DNA of 64,000 nt, from contig CANNEK010000001.1 of the NCBI GenBank assembly GCA_947503625.1, positions 186,001 through 250,000 on the forward strand, read 5' to 3'. The notes under the pieces were generated by a model that did not search any database, was not told the DNA's origin, and was given only the letters and a program-made list of their open reading frames with translations. Below, in pieces: positions 20,391-30,074 of the stretch; the stretch's first letter is position 1; each line of letters begins with the position of its first letter. This DNA comes from an uncultured Kordiimonas sp. (GTDB lineage Bacteria; Pseudomonadota; Alphaproteobacteria; Sphingomonadales; Kordiimonadaceae). Made by a program: the position numbers and the translations under genes.

Positions 20391-21713
20391 ATGACAGGTG
20401 TCTCCAGAAGAAAGTTCCTGAACGGTAGTGCTGCGGTGAGCATGGCTGGTGTCGCGATATCAAAGGGTGCCCTGGCAAACCCGGCAGAAAACCCAATCGT
20501 ACTTAACGGCACGTCCAGTCCTGCCGTACTCGCGAGAGATGAGACTTTCTGGCAAACCGTTGCTTCTCACTACTCTGTTACCAGACAGGTCACAAACCTT
20601 GAAAATGGTTTTTGGGGAATAATGGCTGACCCTGTTCTCAGCGAATATCAGCGACTAACCAGCTGGATTAACAAAGAAAATACGCTTTTTGCCCGCTTTC
20701 GCTGGGGAGAAACATACCATAGCCTACATCAATCGGTCGCAGAATTTTTAGGTGTCAGTGCAAGCGAAGTGGCTCTTACCCGCGGTGCAACAGAAGCTTT
20801 ACAGTCGCTTATTGGCGGATACAACCAGCTTTCCGCTGGTGACACAGTTCTCTATGCCGACCTTGACTACTCCGAGATGAAAAACGCCATGCAGTGGCTG
20901 GAAGACAGACGCGGTGTTCGGGCAGTGAAAATCAATTTTCCTGAACCTGCGCCTGATGCACAACTGACTGAAAATGATCTTCTCGAATTCTATCGCCGGT
21001 CCTTTGACGCCAACCCTAAAACGAAGTTGCTGTTGCTTACTCACCTCAACAACTGGACAGGGCTGATTATCCCCGTTCGAAAAATCACCGAGATGGCCAA
21101 GGAAAGAAATATTGACGTTATTTTAGATGCAGCCCACTCCGTTGGTCAGGTTGATTTTGATATCAGCTCTCTCGGTTGCGACTATGTGGGGGTGAACCTC
21201 CACAAGTGGGTAGGGGCACCTATCGGCTGCGGCGTGATTTATATACGCGAAGGCAAGACCGGCAACATCGATACATATATGGGTAAAAACCCGGGTTCAG
21301 GCCGTACAATTGATAGAATTGATACTGGTACTGCAAATTTTGCGGCTCATATGGCAATACCCGCGGCGTTGGAATTCCACAATCAGATCGGAACAAAAAA
21401 CAAGGAGGCCAGACTTCGTTATTTGCGTGATCTATGGGTTTCTGAAGTTCGAAATCTGCAACAAGTCAACGTCCTGACGCCAGATGCACCCGCTATGGTG
21501 GCTGGACTGACATCCTTCAGACTGGACAGTATAACCTCAACCGAAGGCAATAACGCGCTTATGAAACGCCTGGTTGATGAGTTTGGTGTGTTGACCACGA
21601 GGCGTACAGGCCCGGCGGCAGGTGATTGCATCAGGGTAACGCCTTCCTTCTACAATACACCCGAAGATATGATGAAGCTTGTAAACGCCCTAAAGGCCAT
21701 TTCGCGCACCTGA
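20391..21713 (+). CDS. Tat-exported class-V aminotransferase-fold (isopenicillin N epimerase-like) protein
   Basis: A 440-residue protein with a twin-arginine signal (SRRKFLNGSAAV, Arg6-Arg7, hydrophobic stretch, cleavage near ALAN) and a class-V PLP fold. The PLP aspartate is Asp246 in ILDAAHSVGQ and the Schiff-base lysine is Lys272 in NLHKWVGAP; the ending region holds IRVTPSFYNTPED. Class V includes epimerases, desulfurases, kynureninase and many unknown enzymes; the closest flavour here is the isopenicillin N epimerase-like group. A Tat signal fits a PLP enzyme that must fold with cofactor before export. The substrate is unknown. A TTG two codons upstream is an alternative start. Confidence 0.82.
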   Translation: MTGVSRRKFLNGSAAVSMAGVAISKGALANPAENPIVLNGTSSPAVLARDETFWQTVASHYSVTRQVTNLENGFWGIMADPVLSEYQRLTSWINKENTLFARFRWGETYHSLHQSVAEFLGVSASEVALTRGATEALQSLIGGYNQLSAGDTVLYADLDYSEMKNAMQWLEDRRGVRAVKINFPEPAPDAQLTENDLLEFYRRSFDANPKTKLLLLTHLNNWTGLIIPVRKITEMAKERNIDVILDAAHSVGQVDFDISSLGCDYVGVNLHKWVGAPIGCGVIYIREGKTGNIDTYMGKNPGSGRTIDRIDTGTANFAAHMAIPAALEFHNQIGTKNKEARLRYLRDLWVSEVRNLQQVNVLTPDAPAMVAGLTSFRLDSITSTEGNNALMKRLVDEFGVLTTRRTGPAAGDCIRVTPSFYNTPEDMMKLVNALKAISRT

Positions 21714-21731
21714 GCAACTAAAGAGCCTTGT

Positions 21732-22181
21732 TCAAGCCTTCTGTTCCCAGCCGCCCATTTCTTTTTGTTGCCAATAGGACATCTCGAAAGCGCCCTCTTT
21801 CCATTGTTTCCAGTCTGCACGGGCCGCAGCAACAACGTCTTCGTTTCGACCGTCAAACATGTAAAGACAACGATCAAAGTGCTCGAAAGTTTCGCACTTG
21901 GCACCGTCCACAAGCACCAACACGCTCGCGTTGTTGGGATTGCTATCAGTAGTCGTCAGGAAAAAGACTTGATCCTCAGGGTGGTCGCAACCGTCTTTAT
22001 CGTGCGGCAAAAAACTTGCGGGATCGAAATCCCACAAGGTTTTATCCAACGTATCAATAGCTGCCTGATCTTCCGCTTTTATAACTGCACGCAAACCCGC
22101 ACCTGCCACCTTGTCCATCAGGATGGGCAAAGCTTCTTCAAGCGTTTGTCGCTGCAAATGATAAAATCGAATGTCATTCAA
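21732..22181 (-). CDS. holC: DNA polymerase III chi subunit
   Basis: A 149-residue protein with the HolC pattern: IRFYHLQRQTLEEALPIL at the N-terminus, then a middle strand TLWDFDPASFLPH, the HPEDQVFFLTT stretch and a C-terminal MFDGRNEDVVAAARADWK. Chi links the clamp loader to single-strand binding protein. The likely start is a TTG, since the nearby ATG is out of frame and no in-frame ATG precedes the conserved N-terminus; TAAGG lies ten bases upstream. It follows pepA after 11 bases, a pairing common in proteobacteria. Confidence 0.92.
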   Translation of the reverse strand: MNDIRFYHLQRQTLEEALPILMDKVAGAGLRAVIKAEDQAAIDTLDKTLWDFDPASFLPHDKDGCDHPEDQVFFLTTTDSNPNNASVLVLVDGAKCETFEHFDRCLYMFDGRNEDVVAAARADWKQWKEGAFEMSYWQQKEMGGWEQKA

Positions 22182-22192
22182 CGGGCTAAACC

Positions 22193-23662
22193 TTAGCTCT
22201 CGTAGTTATCCGCCACAAAGCGATCCAGTAGTCGCACGCCGAACCCAGTGCCCCCCTTTTCCGACAACGGAAGATCCTTTTCCGACCAGACGGTGCCCGC
22301 GATATCAAGATGAACCCAAGGTACGTCATTGGTGTATCGTTTCAGAAATTGCGCAGCTGTAATGGAACCCGCCGCGGAACCACCAATGTTCTTCATGTCA
22401 GCGGTTGGGCAATCAATAAGCTTGTCATAGTTGGCGTGAAGCGGCATGCGCCAAACCTTATCCCCCGTTGAAGACCCGGCATCCGCCAACTGGCGCGACA
22501 GCTCGTCAGAATCCGTGAACATACCGGCATGTTCATGCCCAAGGCTTGTGATAATCGCGCCGGTGAGAGTGGCAAGGTCAATCATAAATCTGGGCTTGAA
22601 CCGGTCTTGAGTATACCACATGGCGTCCGCCAAAACGAGGCGACCCTCTGCATCGGTATTCAGAATTTCGATGGTTTGCCCAGACATACTGGTGACAACA
22701 TCACCAGGTCGCTGAGCCGTACTTGACGGCATGTTTTCGACCAAACCAACAGTGGCTACAACATTGACTTTCGCTTTCCTGCCGGCAAGCGCTTTCATCA
22801 ATCCAACAACCGTTCCTGCACCCCCCATGTCCCACTTCATTTGTTCCATGCCCGGCCCCGGTTTCAGCGATATACCACCGGTGTCGAAAGTCACTCCCTT
22901 ACCAACGAACGATATGGGTTGATCATCTTTCGCCGCACCATTCCAGCGCATGATAACAAGCTGGCTTTCAAACGCCGAACCTTGCCCGACGCCTAAAAGC
23001 GCCCCCATGCCAAGTTTTTTCATCTCGGTCTCGCCCAGGACTTCAACATCAACGCCAAGTGCGGCAAGCGATTTGATGTCTTCAGCAAAGCTCTCCGGGT
23101 TGAGAATGTTCGCCGGCTCCGAGATCAGATCACGCGTGTGAAACACACCATCAGCAACTCTGGCTCTAGCTGCAAACATCTCGGAACATTCTTGCGGTCT
23201 GGAAGTCAGAACGGAAACAGAGGCAAGAGTTGGTTTCTTCGTTTCAGGTTCCTTGGTGCGATACTTGTCGAAGCGATAACTACGTAAGAGTGCCCCTTCA
23301 GCAACCCCAAGCGCGATGGCACTATCTGCATCAACAATCACACTCGCTTGCTTACTGCCGCTGGAAGCGAGCGAAGCAGTGATTTTTGCCCCTAATTCAA
23401 CCCATTTGGTTTCACTCTTGTCTGTCTGGTCACCGAGCCCGACAAGGAGGATTCTCTCCACCGACAGGCCCGACGGCGCCACCAAATCAAGTGTCTGGCC
23501 GCTCGCGCCGGTGAAACGACTTACGCCACGGGCTTTTCCCAGCGCACCCGATGTAGCTGCATCCGCTTCCGCCGCAAGTCCGCTGAACGGTGTATCTTTT
23601 TCCACCAGAAAAACAACCGCACCGTTTTCTGGCATTTCGATTGATGCAAAATTGATCTGCAT
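22193..23662 (-). CDS. pepA: Cytosol (leucyl) aminopeptidase
   Basis: A 489-residue M17 metallo-aminopeptidase. The N-terminal macro-like domain spans about residues 1-160. The catalytic domain has GKGVTFDTGG at 254-263 with the metal-binding lysine and aspartate, WDMGGAG near 278-284, and the family signature NTDAEGRL at 335-342. The length is normal for PepA, a hexamer that may also bind DNA in some bacteria. It is divergent from lptD, with about 225 bases between the starts. Confidence 0.97.
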   Translation of the reverse strand: MQINFASIEMPENGAVVFLVEKDTPFSGLAAEADAATSGALGKARGVSRFTGASGQTLDLVAPSGLSVERILLVGLGDQTDKSETKWVELGAKITASLASSGSKQASVIVDADSAIALGVAEGALLRSYRFDKYRTKEPETKKPTLASVSVLTSRPQECSEMFAARARVADGVFHTRDLISEPANILNPESFAEDIKSLAALGVDVEVLGETEMKKLGMGALLGVGQGSAFESQLVIMRWNGAAKDDQPISFVGKGVTFDTGGISLKPGPGMEQMKWDMGGAGTVVGLMKALAGRKAKVNVVATVGLVENMPSSTAQRPGDVVTSMSGQTIEILNTDAEGRLVLADAMWYTQDRFKPRFMIDLATLTGAIITSLGHEHAGMFTDSDELSRQLADAGSSTGDKVWRMPLHANYDKLIDCPTADMKNIGGSAAGSITAAQFLKRYTNDVPWVHLDIAGTVWSEKDLPLSEKGGTGFGVRLLDRFVADNYES

Positions 23663-23828
23663 AAAACCCTCAATCTTCTAATTTGAAACATATGGCCGCG
23701 CAGTGCCCGGCGGGAAAACTCTAAGCAACTTAATGCCTTCAATCCCGCGAGTTGGCAAGCACTGCCCACTAAATTGCCATATTTTTCCAAGACAACGCGA
23801 AAAGCGCCCCTGATACCATGATCGACGA

Positions 23829-23857
23829 TTGCGCTTGATGCCAAGGGGGGTTATCAA
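23829..23857 (+). promoter_or_regulatory. Candidate lptD promoter
   Basis: TTGCGC (23829-23834) and TATCAA (23852-23857) are separated by 17 bases and lie 31 bases ahead of the GTG of lptD. The -10 is weak, so this is a candidate only. Confidence 0.3.
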
Positions 23858-23887
23858 AGCACAATCAAGCAACAATGAGACACAGCA

Positions 23888-26131
23888 GTGCCCATAAACG
23901 ACTCCTTATTGTCCCGATTGGCAAACTCTACCCGTTGGGCCTGTCTTTTTGCCGGCACCGCGTTAACAGCCATCATTGTCCCTCAAGGCAACGCGTCGGC
24001 TCAATCCGAGAATGTTGAAGCAACATCCGAAGAAAAAGTTGAGCTGGAAGCCGACCAACTGACTTATGACCCTGATACAGGCGAGATCAGAGCCATAGGG
24101 AATGTCGAGCTTGCGCGCAGCGGCTATACCCTCAAGGCAGGTGAAGTCTATTTCAATCAGGGTACAGGCGAAGCCCGGGCTGTTGGCGCCGTTGAAATGA
24201 TCACACCCGACGGTGATCGTATTATTGCTCCGGAAATTTTACTCGAAAACGAACTGAAAGACGCATTTGTTGAAAACATACGACTGATTCTTGCGGATGG
24301 TGCGCAGGCAGTTGCCGCTTCTGGAGAAAGAATCAGCGATACTGGCAGAACAACTCTGAAACGCGCAGCCTACAGCCCTTGCGAGGTTTGCGCGGATGGC
24401 AGTGGCAGCCAGCCTTTGTGGCAACTGAAGGCCGTCCGCGTTGTTCATGATAAAGGAAAACGTCGTCTGTACTACAAAGACGCTGTACTCGAGGTATTTG
24501 GCGTTCCGGTCTTTTGGACGCCTTATTTTTCTCATCCGGATCCAACAGTGGATCGTGCCAGCGGCTTACTTCCCCTTGATATCCAGTCAAGTCGAAACCT
24601 TGGGATTATCGCGGGCATACCATACTACCATGTATTTAGTGACAGTATTGATGCCACTTTCACACCCGTATACACCTATCGGGAAGGCTTCGTTCTAAAG
24701 GGGCAATATCGGCAGCACATAGGCTCCGGACAGTTTCGTCTCGACGGTAGTATTACGCGGGCGGACCGCAGAGACTTCAACAATACCGTCATCGGCGGAA
24801 AAGAGACCAGAGGGCATATATCTGCCGAAGGAACATTCGCGCACTCAAGCCGCTGGCGCTCCAGGATCAACCTGAACTATGCATCGGATGACACATACCT
24901 GGGCCGTTACGAAATATCCAACACCGATACCCTGGTCAGTGAGTATCTACTGGAGGGATTTTATGATAAATCCTACTTTTCGACTCGCGCCCTCGCCTTT
25001 CAGGGTTTGCGCTTCGAAGATATTGCTGGAAAAGCTGCCTTTGCCCTGCCTCTCATTGATGCCGAATTTATCCCCGATTATAAGCCGCTTGGCGGTACGA
25101 TAAGTTTACGGGGAAATGCACTTGCACTTCATCGTACCAACGGCCTTGACACCCGCCGCCTCTCTCTGGTCGCGAACTGGCAACGACGCTGGATCACGCC
25201 AAAGGGATTTGTCTTGGATGTCGATGCTCTTGGCCGCAGCGATGTCTATAATCTGGACGCCGCCAACGAGCCGGATGACCCCGCTTTCGCAGGGTCTTTC
25301 GGCGGCACATCCGGCAGCGAATGGCGCAATCTGGCCCGGCTTACCGGTACACTCAGCTGGCCGCTCGTGAAATACGGTGCAAATGGCACTCATACTATCG
25401 AACCTATTGCCGAAATCAGCGTGTCCCCTCGTCGGGGCACTCCCGACAGCATTGTTAATGAGGACAGCCGGGCTTTTGAACTTTCAGATATTAATCTTTT
25501 TTCATCTGATCGAACCACCGGTTTCGATCTGTGGGAAGAAGGCAGCCGCGCCACATTTGGTGTCAGATGGCGCTATGAAACCGGTGACTTAACTGCCGAT
25601 GTCCTTGTTGGGCAATCCTGGCGCATCACCGGACAGGATATTGTGTTGGCTGAGGGCGTTGGCCTAGAAGGTGAGTTTTCAGACATCGTTGGTCGCACCT
25701 TCATAAGCTACAAAGGCTGGATAGACCTGGAACACCGCTACAGGCTTGATGACAAGAGCTTGGCCATACGACGAAACGATATTGATGTTACCTTCGGCGA
25801 TGATAGAAAAAGCCTTCGCATGGGTTACACCCGATTGAACAGGAATTTGAATTTCATTAACCGTGAAGACCGCGAGGAAATTCGCCTGAACGGGTTCTAT
25901 AAGTTTGATGATAGCTGGGCAGTGACTGGCTCCTGGACACGCCGGCTTAGCGGCGCAGATTTGCTAACATCTGTTGAGGAAAACGGGTCGGTCCAGTATA
26001 GTGTGGGTGTCGAATATCAGAATGAATGTATCGAGTTAGGGGTGCGGCTGCGCGAAACCTTTACTCGTGACCGCGATGTTGAGCCGGGAACCTCGATCAT
26101 GTTCAGACTGAAATTGACCAATTTAGGGTAG
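23888..26131 (+). CDS. lptD: LPS-assembly protein LptD (OstA)
   Basis: A 747-residue outer-membrane beta-barrel that inserts LPS in the outer leaflet with LptE. It has an export signal with cleavage near NASAQ, an OstA/LptA-like periplasmic domain from about residue 45 to 160 (VELEADQLTYDPDTGEIRAI), a cysteine pair at SPCEVCADG, then the long C-terminal barrel of alternating aromatic strands. It begins the operon lptD-surA-pdxA-rsmA, a classical order. The start is a GTG with little Shine-Dalgarno sequence, the only candidate that keeps the signal peptide. Confidence 0.95.
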   Translation: MPINDSLLSRLANSTRWACLFAGTALTAIIVPQGNASAQSENVEATSEEKVELEADQLTYDPDTGEIRAIGNVELARSGYTLKAGEVYFNQGTGEARAVGAVEMITPDGDRIIAPEILLENELKDAFVENIRLILADGAQAVAASGERISDTGRTTLKRAAYSPCEVCADGSGSQPLWQLKAVRVVHDKGKRRLYYKDAVLEVFGVPVFWTPYFSHPDPTVDRASGLLPLDIQSSRNLGIIAGIPYYHVFSDSIDATFTPVYTYREGFVLKGQYRQHIGSGQFRLDGSITRADRRDFNNTVIGGKETRGHISAEGTFAHSSRWRSRINLNYASDDTYLGRYEISNTDTLVSEYLLEGFYDKSYFSTRALAFQGLRFEDIAGKAAFALPLIDAEFIPDYKPLGGTISLRGNALALHRTNGLDTRRLSLVANWQRRWITPKGFVLDVDALGRSDVYNLDAANEPDDPAFAGSFGGTSGSEWRNLARLTGTLSWPLVKYGANGTHTIEPIAEISVSPRRGTPDSIVNEDSRAFELSDINLFSSDRTTGFDLWEEGSRATFGVRWRYETGDLTADVLVGQSWRITGQDIVLAEGVGLEGEFSDIVGRTFISYKGWIDLEHRYRLDDKSLAIRRNDIDVTFGDDRKSLRMGYTRLNRNLNFINREDREEIRLNGFYKFDDSWAVTGSWTRRLSGADLLTSVEENGSVQYSVGVEYQNECIELGVRLRETFTRDRDVEPGTSIMFRLKLTNLG

Positions 26132-26197
26132 TTAATCGTTTGGAAAGCCGTTACAACGCTTACCAAACCTGCGAATTGCCGGAAGAAAAATTAGACT

Positions 26198-27508
26198 ATG
26201 TTGAGTATCTTTAAAGTGCGTAAATATAACAGGCCAATTACGGGTCTCATGCTGTTCAGTGGAATTTCCGGGCTTGCCATTACGCCTGCAGCCAATAGCC
26301 AACAGCAACAACCCAACGCACCACAACCGCTTAACAGCATTGAAGTGCTTGTGAATGACGAACCTATTTCATCGTTCGACATTAACCAGCGTTTACGTTT
26401 GGTTATCGCGATTTCTGGCGGCGTAAGCACTCAGGAAGAATTTCTTCAGGTAAGAGAACAAGTCATCCAGTCCATGGTCGATGAGCGACTGCAGCTACAG
26501 GAGGCCGCAGAGGTCGAACTTGAGGTTAGCGACGAACAATTGGAACAGTTTTTTGCCCGCCGTGCCGAAGGCGCAGGACAAGAGCCTGAACAGTTCGCTC
26601 AAGCCCTCGCTTCTATCGGATCCAGCAAAGACACAATGAAGAATCAAATGGAGGCCGAAATTGCCTGGTCTCAGCTCGTTCAGGGACGTCTAGGCGCCTT
26701 TGTCAGTGTATCTGACGAAGAAGTAGAAGCTTTTATCCAGCGCATTTACGACAACCGCGGCAAATTCGAGTATCGCTTGGGCGAGATCATACTTCTTAGT
26801 CAATCCCCGGAGCAGTCGGCAGCTGTTGAAGCAAACGCCAACCAATTGGTGGAACAAATACGTGCTGGCGCTGATTTTCGACAAATTGCGCAGCAACTCT
26901 CTGCATCATCAACCGCTGCTGTCGGCGGCGACCTTGGTTGGGTTACGGGCGATGATCTGGATCCAAATTATAGCGAACCAGTTCAGGGCGCCGATGTTGG
27001 CGATGTTTTGGACCCCGTTCGCACACCTGGTGGGTACATCATTCTTTCTGTTTCCGACCGACGTCGGGTGCTAACTGTTGACCCCATGGATGCCCAAGTG
27101 CTTCTCAGACAACTCCACCTGCCCCTGGCTTCACTTGAAACCGGGCTTGATCAGTATCTGACTGCGGTAACACCGCTTCAGAACACAACAACATCGTGCG
27201 AAACTGTTCCCCAAATTGCCGAGGCAGCTGGCATAACCGGACGAACCGAAATTGCCCCTCTACGCTTGCGGGACCTTACTTCGTCTTTCCGCGAGCAGGT
27301 TGAAAATCTGGAGATTGGTCAGGCTACGGGCGTGATGGATGCCGAAGACGGAAAGCGGGTTTTGATTCTGTGTGACAAACAGGAACCAACGGTTCAAGAA
27401 CCTGACTTTGACGCCATATACACTCAATTGGAGCAACAACGCCTTTCCATGATGGCTCGTCGCTACCTGCGCGATATTCGCCGCGACGCAATCGTAGATT
27501 ATCGCTAG
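26198..27508 (+). CDS. surA: Periplasmic peptidyl-prolyl isomerase / chaperone, SurA family
   Basis: A 436-residue exported protein. After a signal peptide (about residues 1-35) comes the SurA N-terminal chaperone region (IEVLVNDEPISSFDINQR, a helix containing QVIQSMVDERLQLQEA) and one clear parvulin domain at roughly 185-290 (FEYRLGEIILLS through GDLGWV and PVRTPGGYIILSV). A second parvulin copy is not obvious; a degenerate one may lie at 300-400. Its position between lptD and pdxA is the standard context for SurA, which chaperones LptD and other outer-membrane proteins. Confidence 0.93.
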   Translation: MLSIFKVRKYNRPITGLMLFSGISGLAITPAANSQQQQPNAPQPLNSIEVLVNDEPISSFDINQRLRLVIAISGGVSTQEEFLQVREQVIQSMVDERLQLQEAAEVELEVSDEQLEQFFARRAEGAGQEPEQFAQALASIGSSKDTMKNQMEAEIAWSQLVQGRLGAFVSVSDEEVEAFIQRIYDNRGKFEYRLGEIILLSQSPEQSAAVEANANQLVEQIRAGADFRQIAQQLSASSTAAVGGDLGWVTGDDLDPNYSEPVQGADVGDVLDPVRTPGGYIILSVSDRRRVLTVDPMDAQVLLRQLHLPLASLETGLDQYLTAVTPLQNTTTSCETVPQIAEAAGITGRTEIAPLRLRDLTSSFREQVENLEIGQATGVMDAEDGKRVLILCDKQEPTVQEPDFDAIYTQLEQQRLSMMARRYLRDIRRDAIVDYR

Positions 27509-27516
27509 GGCGCGGC

Positions 27517-28527
27517 GTGCCGGATACAGCGCATCCACCTTTGGCAATAACGATGGGCGAGCCAGCCGGTATTGGACCAGAGCTTGTAGCTCGAATTTGG
27601 CACAAGAGACATGAACTGAATTTACCCAACTTCATTTATGTGGGATCCAGTGCAGCGCTCAATGCCATTGATAAAGAACTCCCGATAAATTTGATACCCG
27701 ATATCCCCGGACTGGTTTCAGCTGAAAGCGACTCGTTGACGGTCCTCGAAGTGTCCCTGCCCTCACCACTGCAACCTGGAACTCTGGAGCCAGAAAATGG
27801 CACCGCCGTTACCAAATCGATCGACCTTGCAGTAACAGCCGCACTTCAAGGTCATATCAGCGGTATTGTTACATCACCAATTCATAAGGCTGCACTATAT
27901 CAAGCAGGATTTGATGCACCGGGCCATACGGAGTATCTCGCACGGCTCTGTGGGTTAAAAGACAATCAATCAGTCATGATGCTAGCAACACAGGGATTAC
28001 GCGTCGTACCTGTAACTGTTCACAGCCCGTTTAAAGACGTTCCGAAACTCCTGACTACTGAAAAAATTATTCATGCTGGCCTCGTGACAGCACACGACCT
28101 GCGGCACAGGTTCGGCATTGCCACGCCCAGACTGGCCATCGCCGGACTGAACCCGCATGCCGGTGAAAACGGTACTATAGGCATGGAAGAGGCAACACAC
28201 ATCATGCCTGCGGTATGGGCATTAAGGGACCACGGGGTCACGGTATCAGAACCACAGCCTGCCGATACGTTATTTCACGCAGAAGCGCGTCAAAACTATG
28301 ACGCTGTACTATGCATGTATCACGATCAGGCCTTGATACCATTGAAAACACTGGACTTTTGGGGGGGTGTTAACATCACTCTTGGTTTGCCAATCATCCG
28401 CACAAGTCCGGATCACGGCACAGCGCTCTCACTGGCTGGTAAAAATGAAGCCCGCCTGGACAGCATGGTTGCAGCAATCAGGCAAGCAACGAAGATGGCG
28501 GCGCGCGTTGGCCAGTTTGTGCAATGA
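27517..28527 (+). CDS. pdxA: 4-hydroxythreonine-4-phosphate dehydrogenase
   Basis: A 336-residue NAD-dependent enzyme of the DXP-dependent pyridoxal phosphate pathway. Visible family features are PLAITMGEPAGIGPEL at the N-terminus, the metal-binding HTEYLARL, NPHAGENGTIG with another metal-binding histidine, and a third near MYHDQALIPLK. The start is a GTG eight bases after the surA stop. It overlaps rsmA by four bases (ATGA), so translation is coupled. PLP made by this pathway feeds the several PLP enzymes in the window. Confidence 0.97.
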   Translation: MPDTAHPPLAITMGEPAGIGPELVARIWHKRHELNLPNFIYVGSSAALNAIDKELPINLIPDIPGLVSAESDSLTVLEVSLPSPLQPGTLEPENGTAVTKSIDLAVTAALQGHISGIVTSPIHKAALYQAGFDAPGHTEYLARLCGLKDNQSVMMLATQGLRVVPVTVHSPFKDVPKLLTTEKIIHAGLVTAHDLRHRFGIATPRLAIAGLNPHAGENGTIGMEEATHIMPAVWALRDHGVTVSEPQPADTLFHAEARQNYDAVLCMYHDQALIPLKTLDFWGGVNITLGLPIIRTSPDHGTALSLAGKNEARLDSMVAAIRQATKMAARVGQFVQ

Positions 28528-29384
28528 AAAGTGAATTACCGCCTCTGCGACACGTCATCAAGGAACATGACCTTCAGGCAAAGAAATCATTTGGGCAAAA
28601 TTTCCTCCTTGATCTGAATTTGACCAGCAAGATCGCTCGTATCCCCGGGGATTTGAGCAATAGCGTCATTTATGAAGTTGGCCCGGGCCCGGGTGGACTT
28701 ACCCGAGGGCTGCTTACCTCGGGGGCAAAACAGGTTGTAGCCGCTGAGATGGATGAGCGCTGCGTGGCTGCACTCGCTGACGTATCAGATGCATACGATG
28801 GCCGATTAACTGTCATTAACGCCGATGCACTTGACGTTGACGAGCCCATGTTGTTGGGACTTTCAGGTAGAGAGGAAGCACGTATTGTCGCTAACTTGCC
28901 ATACAATGTCGGGACCGCTCTCTTCATCAAATGGCTCACACTCGATAGCTGGTTGCCGTGGTACAAATCGCTTACGCTTATGTTCCAGCAAGAGGTAGCG
29001 GAACGGATTGTCGCCAAACCCGGCTCGAAAGCTTATGGTAGACTATCTGTATTGGCACAGTGGCGGGGTACGGTGCGCATTGCTATGCGTGTTCCCGCCG
29101 CTGCTTTCACGCCGCCGCCCAAAGTTGCAAGCGCAATTATTCACTACGAACCGATGGAGCCCGTTAACAACAAAGTGGCCCTGAAAGATCTTGAAAAAGT
29201 CGTGGAACGGGCTTTTGGGCAACGCCGAAAGATGTTACGAGCGAGCCTGAAAGGCCTTGAAGTACCTGTACAAAGCCTTTTAGAAGCTGCCGGCCTTGAG
29301 CCCACGCTGCGCGCAGAGAATGTCAGTGTTCCCGAATTTGTCGAGCTGGCGCACCAATATAGGATCATGCGAGCCAATAGCTAG
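28524..29384 (+). CDS. rsmA: 16S rRNA dimethyladenosine transferase (RsmA/KsgA)
   Basis: A 286-residue methyltransferase that dimethylates two adjacent adenosines near the 3' end of 16S rRNA as a late check in 30S maturation. SAM-binding motif I EVGPGPGGLT is at 51-60 and the catalytic NLPYN at 124-128; the N-terminal KSFGQNFLLD is diagnostic. The last gene of the lptD operon, it ends 17 bases from the convergent gmk. No terminator is obvious between them. Confidence 0.97.
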   Translation: MKSELPPLRHVIKEHDLQAKKSFGQNFLLDLNLTSKIARIPGDLSNSVIYEVGPGPGGLTRGLLTSGAKQVVAAEMDERCVAALADVSDAYDGRLTVINADALDVDEPMLLGLSGREEARIVANLPYNVGTALFIKWLTLDSWLPWYKSLTLMFQQEVAERIVAKPGSKAYGRLSVLAQWRGTVRIAMRVPAAAFTPPPKVASAIIHYEPMEPVNNKVALKDLEKVVERAFGQRRKMLRASLKGLEVPVQSLLEAAGLEPTLRAENVSVPEFVELAHQYRIMRANS

Positions 29385-29401
29385 AGCCAGAATACCCGGT
29401 T

Positions 29402-30046
29402 TCAACGTTCCTCCATCAGCTGCCTGACAAATTCAGACATGCCCGGCCTGCGTTCACGGCGGAAACGTTCAGCTCTCACGATAGACTTGAGGTCTTCATA
29501 GGTGCGCTCAAGGTCCTCGTTTACCAACACGTAATCATATTCGGCCCAATGGCTTATTTCACTCTCGGCTTGTTCCATCCGCTTTCTAACGGTGGCCTCA
29601 CTATCCTGAGCTCGCTTGCGCAGTCGATCTTCCAGCTCTTTAACGCTTGGTGGCAAGATAAAAATACGCACCAGGTCAATCGCGCTGGCGCTCGACATCA
29701 TCTGCTGAGTACCTTGCCAGTCAATATCAAATATCACATCTTTACCGGCCCTGAGGGCTTCCGTTACAGGACCTCGGGGTGTTCCGTACCGATTTTCAAA
29801 CACCACCGCATGTTCCAGAAGTTCTTTTTGGTCAATCATCTCGCGAAAACGCTCATGCGTAACAAAATAATAGTCTTTACCTTCTTCTTCGCCGGGGCGT
29901 GGCTCGCGCGTTGTCGCTGATACAGACATAACGACGTCATCGTCTTCGTCGAGAAGCCTTCTCGTCAGAGTGGTTTTACCTGCGCCCGAGGGCGATGACA
30001 TGACCAACATAAGACCACGACGTTTGTTGATTGCATCAAGAGACAT
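29402..30046 (-). CDS. gmk: Guanylate kinase
   Basis: A 214-residue enzyme that phosphorylates GMP to GDP. The P-loop PSGAGKTT is at 19-26, followed by ATTREPRPGEEEGKDYYFV, the GMP-binding segment, and DIDWQGTQQM. The length and motifs are standard. It lies downstream of yicC on the same strand (28 bases), a pairing common in bacteria, and follows the guaA step biochemically. Confidence 0.97.
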   Translation of the reverse strand: MSLDAINKRRGLMLVMSSPSGAGKTTLTRRLLDEDDDVVMSVSATTREPRPGEEEGKDYYFVTHERFREMIDQKELLEHAVVFENRYGTPRGPVTEALRAGKDVIFDIDWQGTQQMMSSASAIDLVRIFILPPSVKELEDRLRKRAQDSEATVRKRMEQAESEISHWAEYDYVLVNEDLERTYEDLKSIVRAERFRRERRPGMSEFVRQLMEER

Positions 30047-30074
30047 TAAATAACCCTATTCTCTTCGAGTTTGC

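Noticed and set aside
23834-23857. TTGAT and ATCAA near lptD resembling an FNR site
   Set aside because: The half-sites are 13 bases apart, not four.
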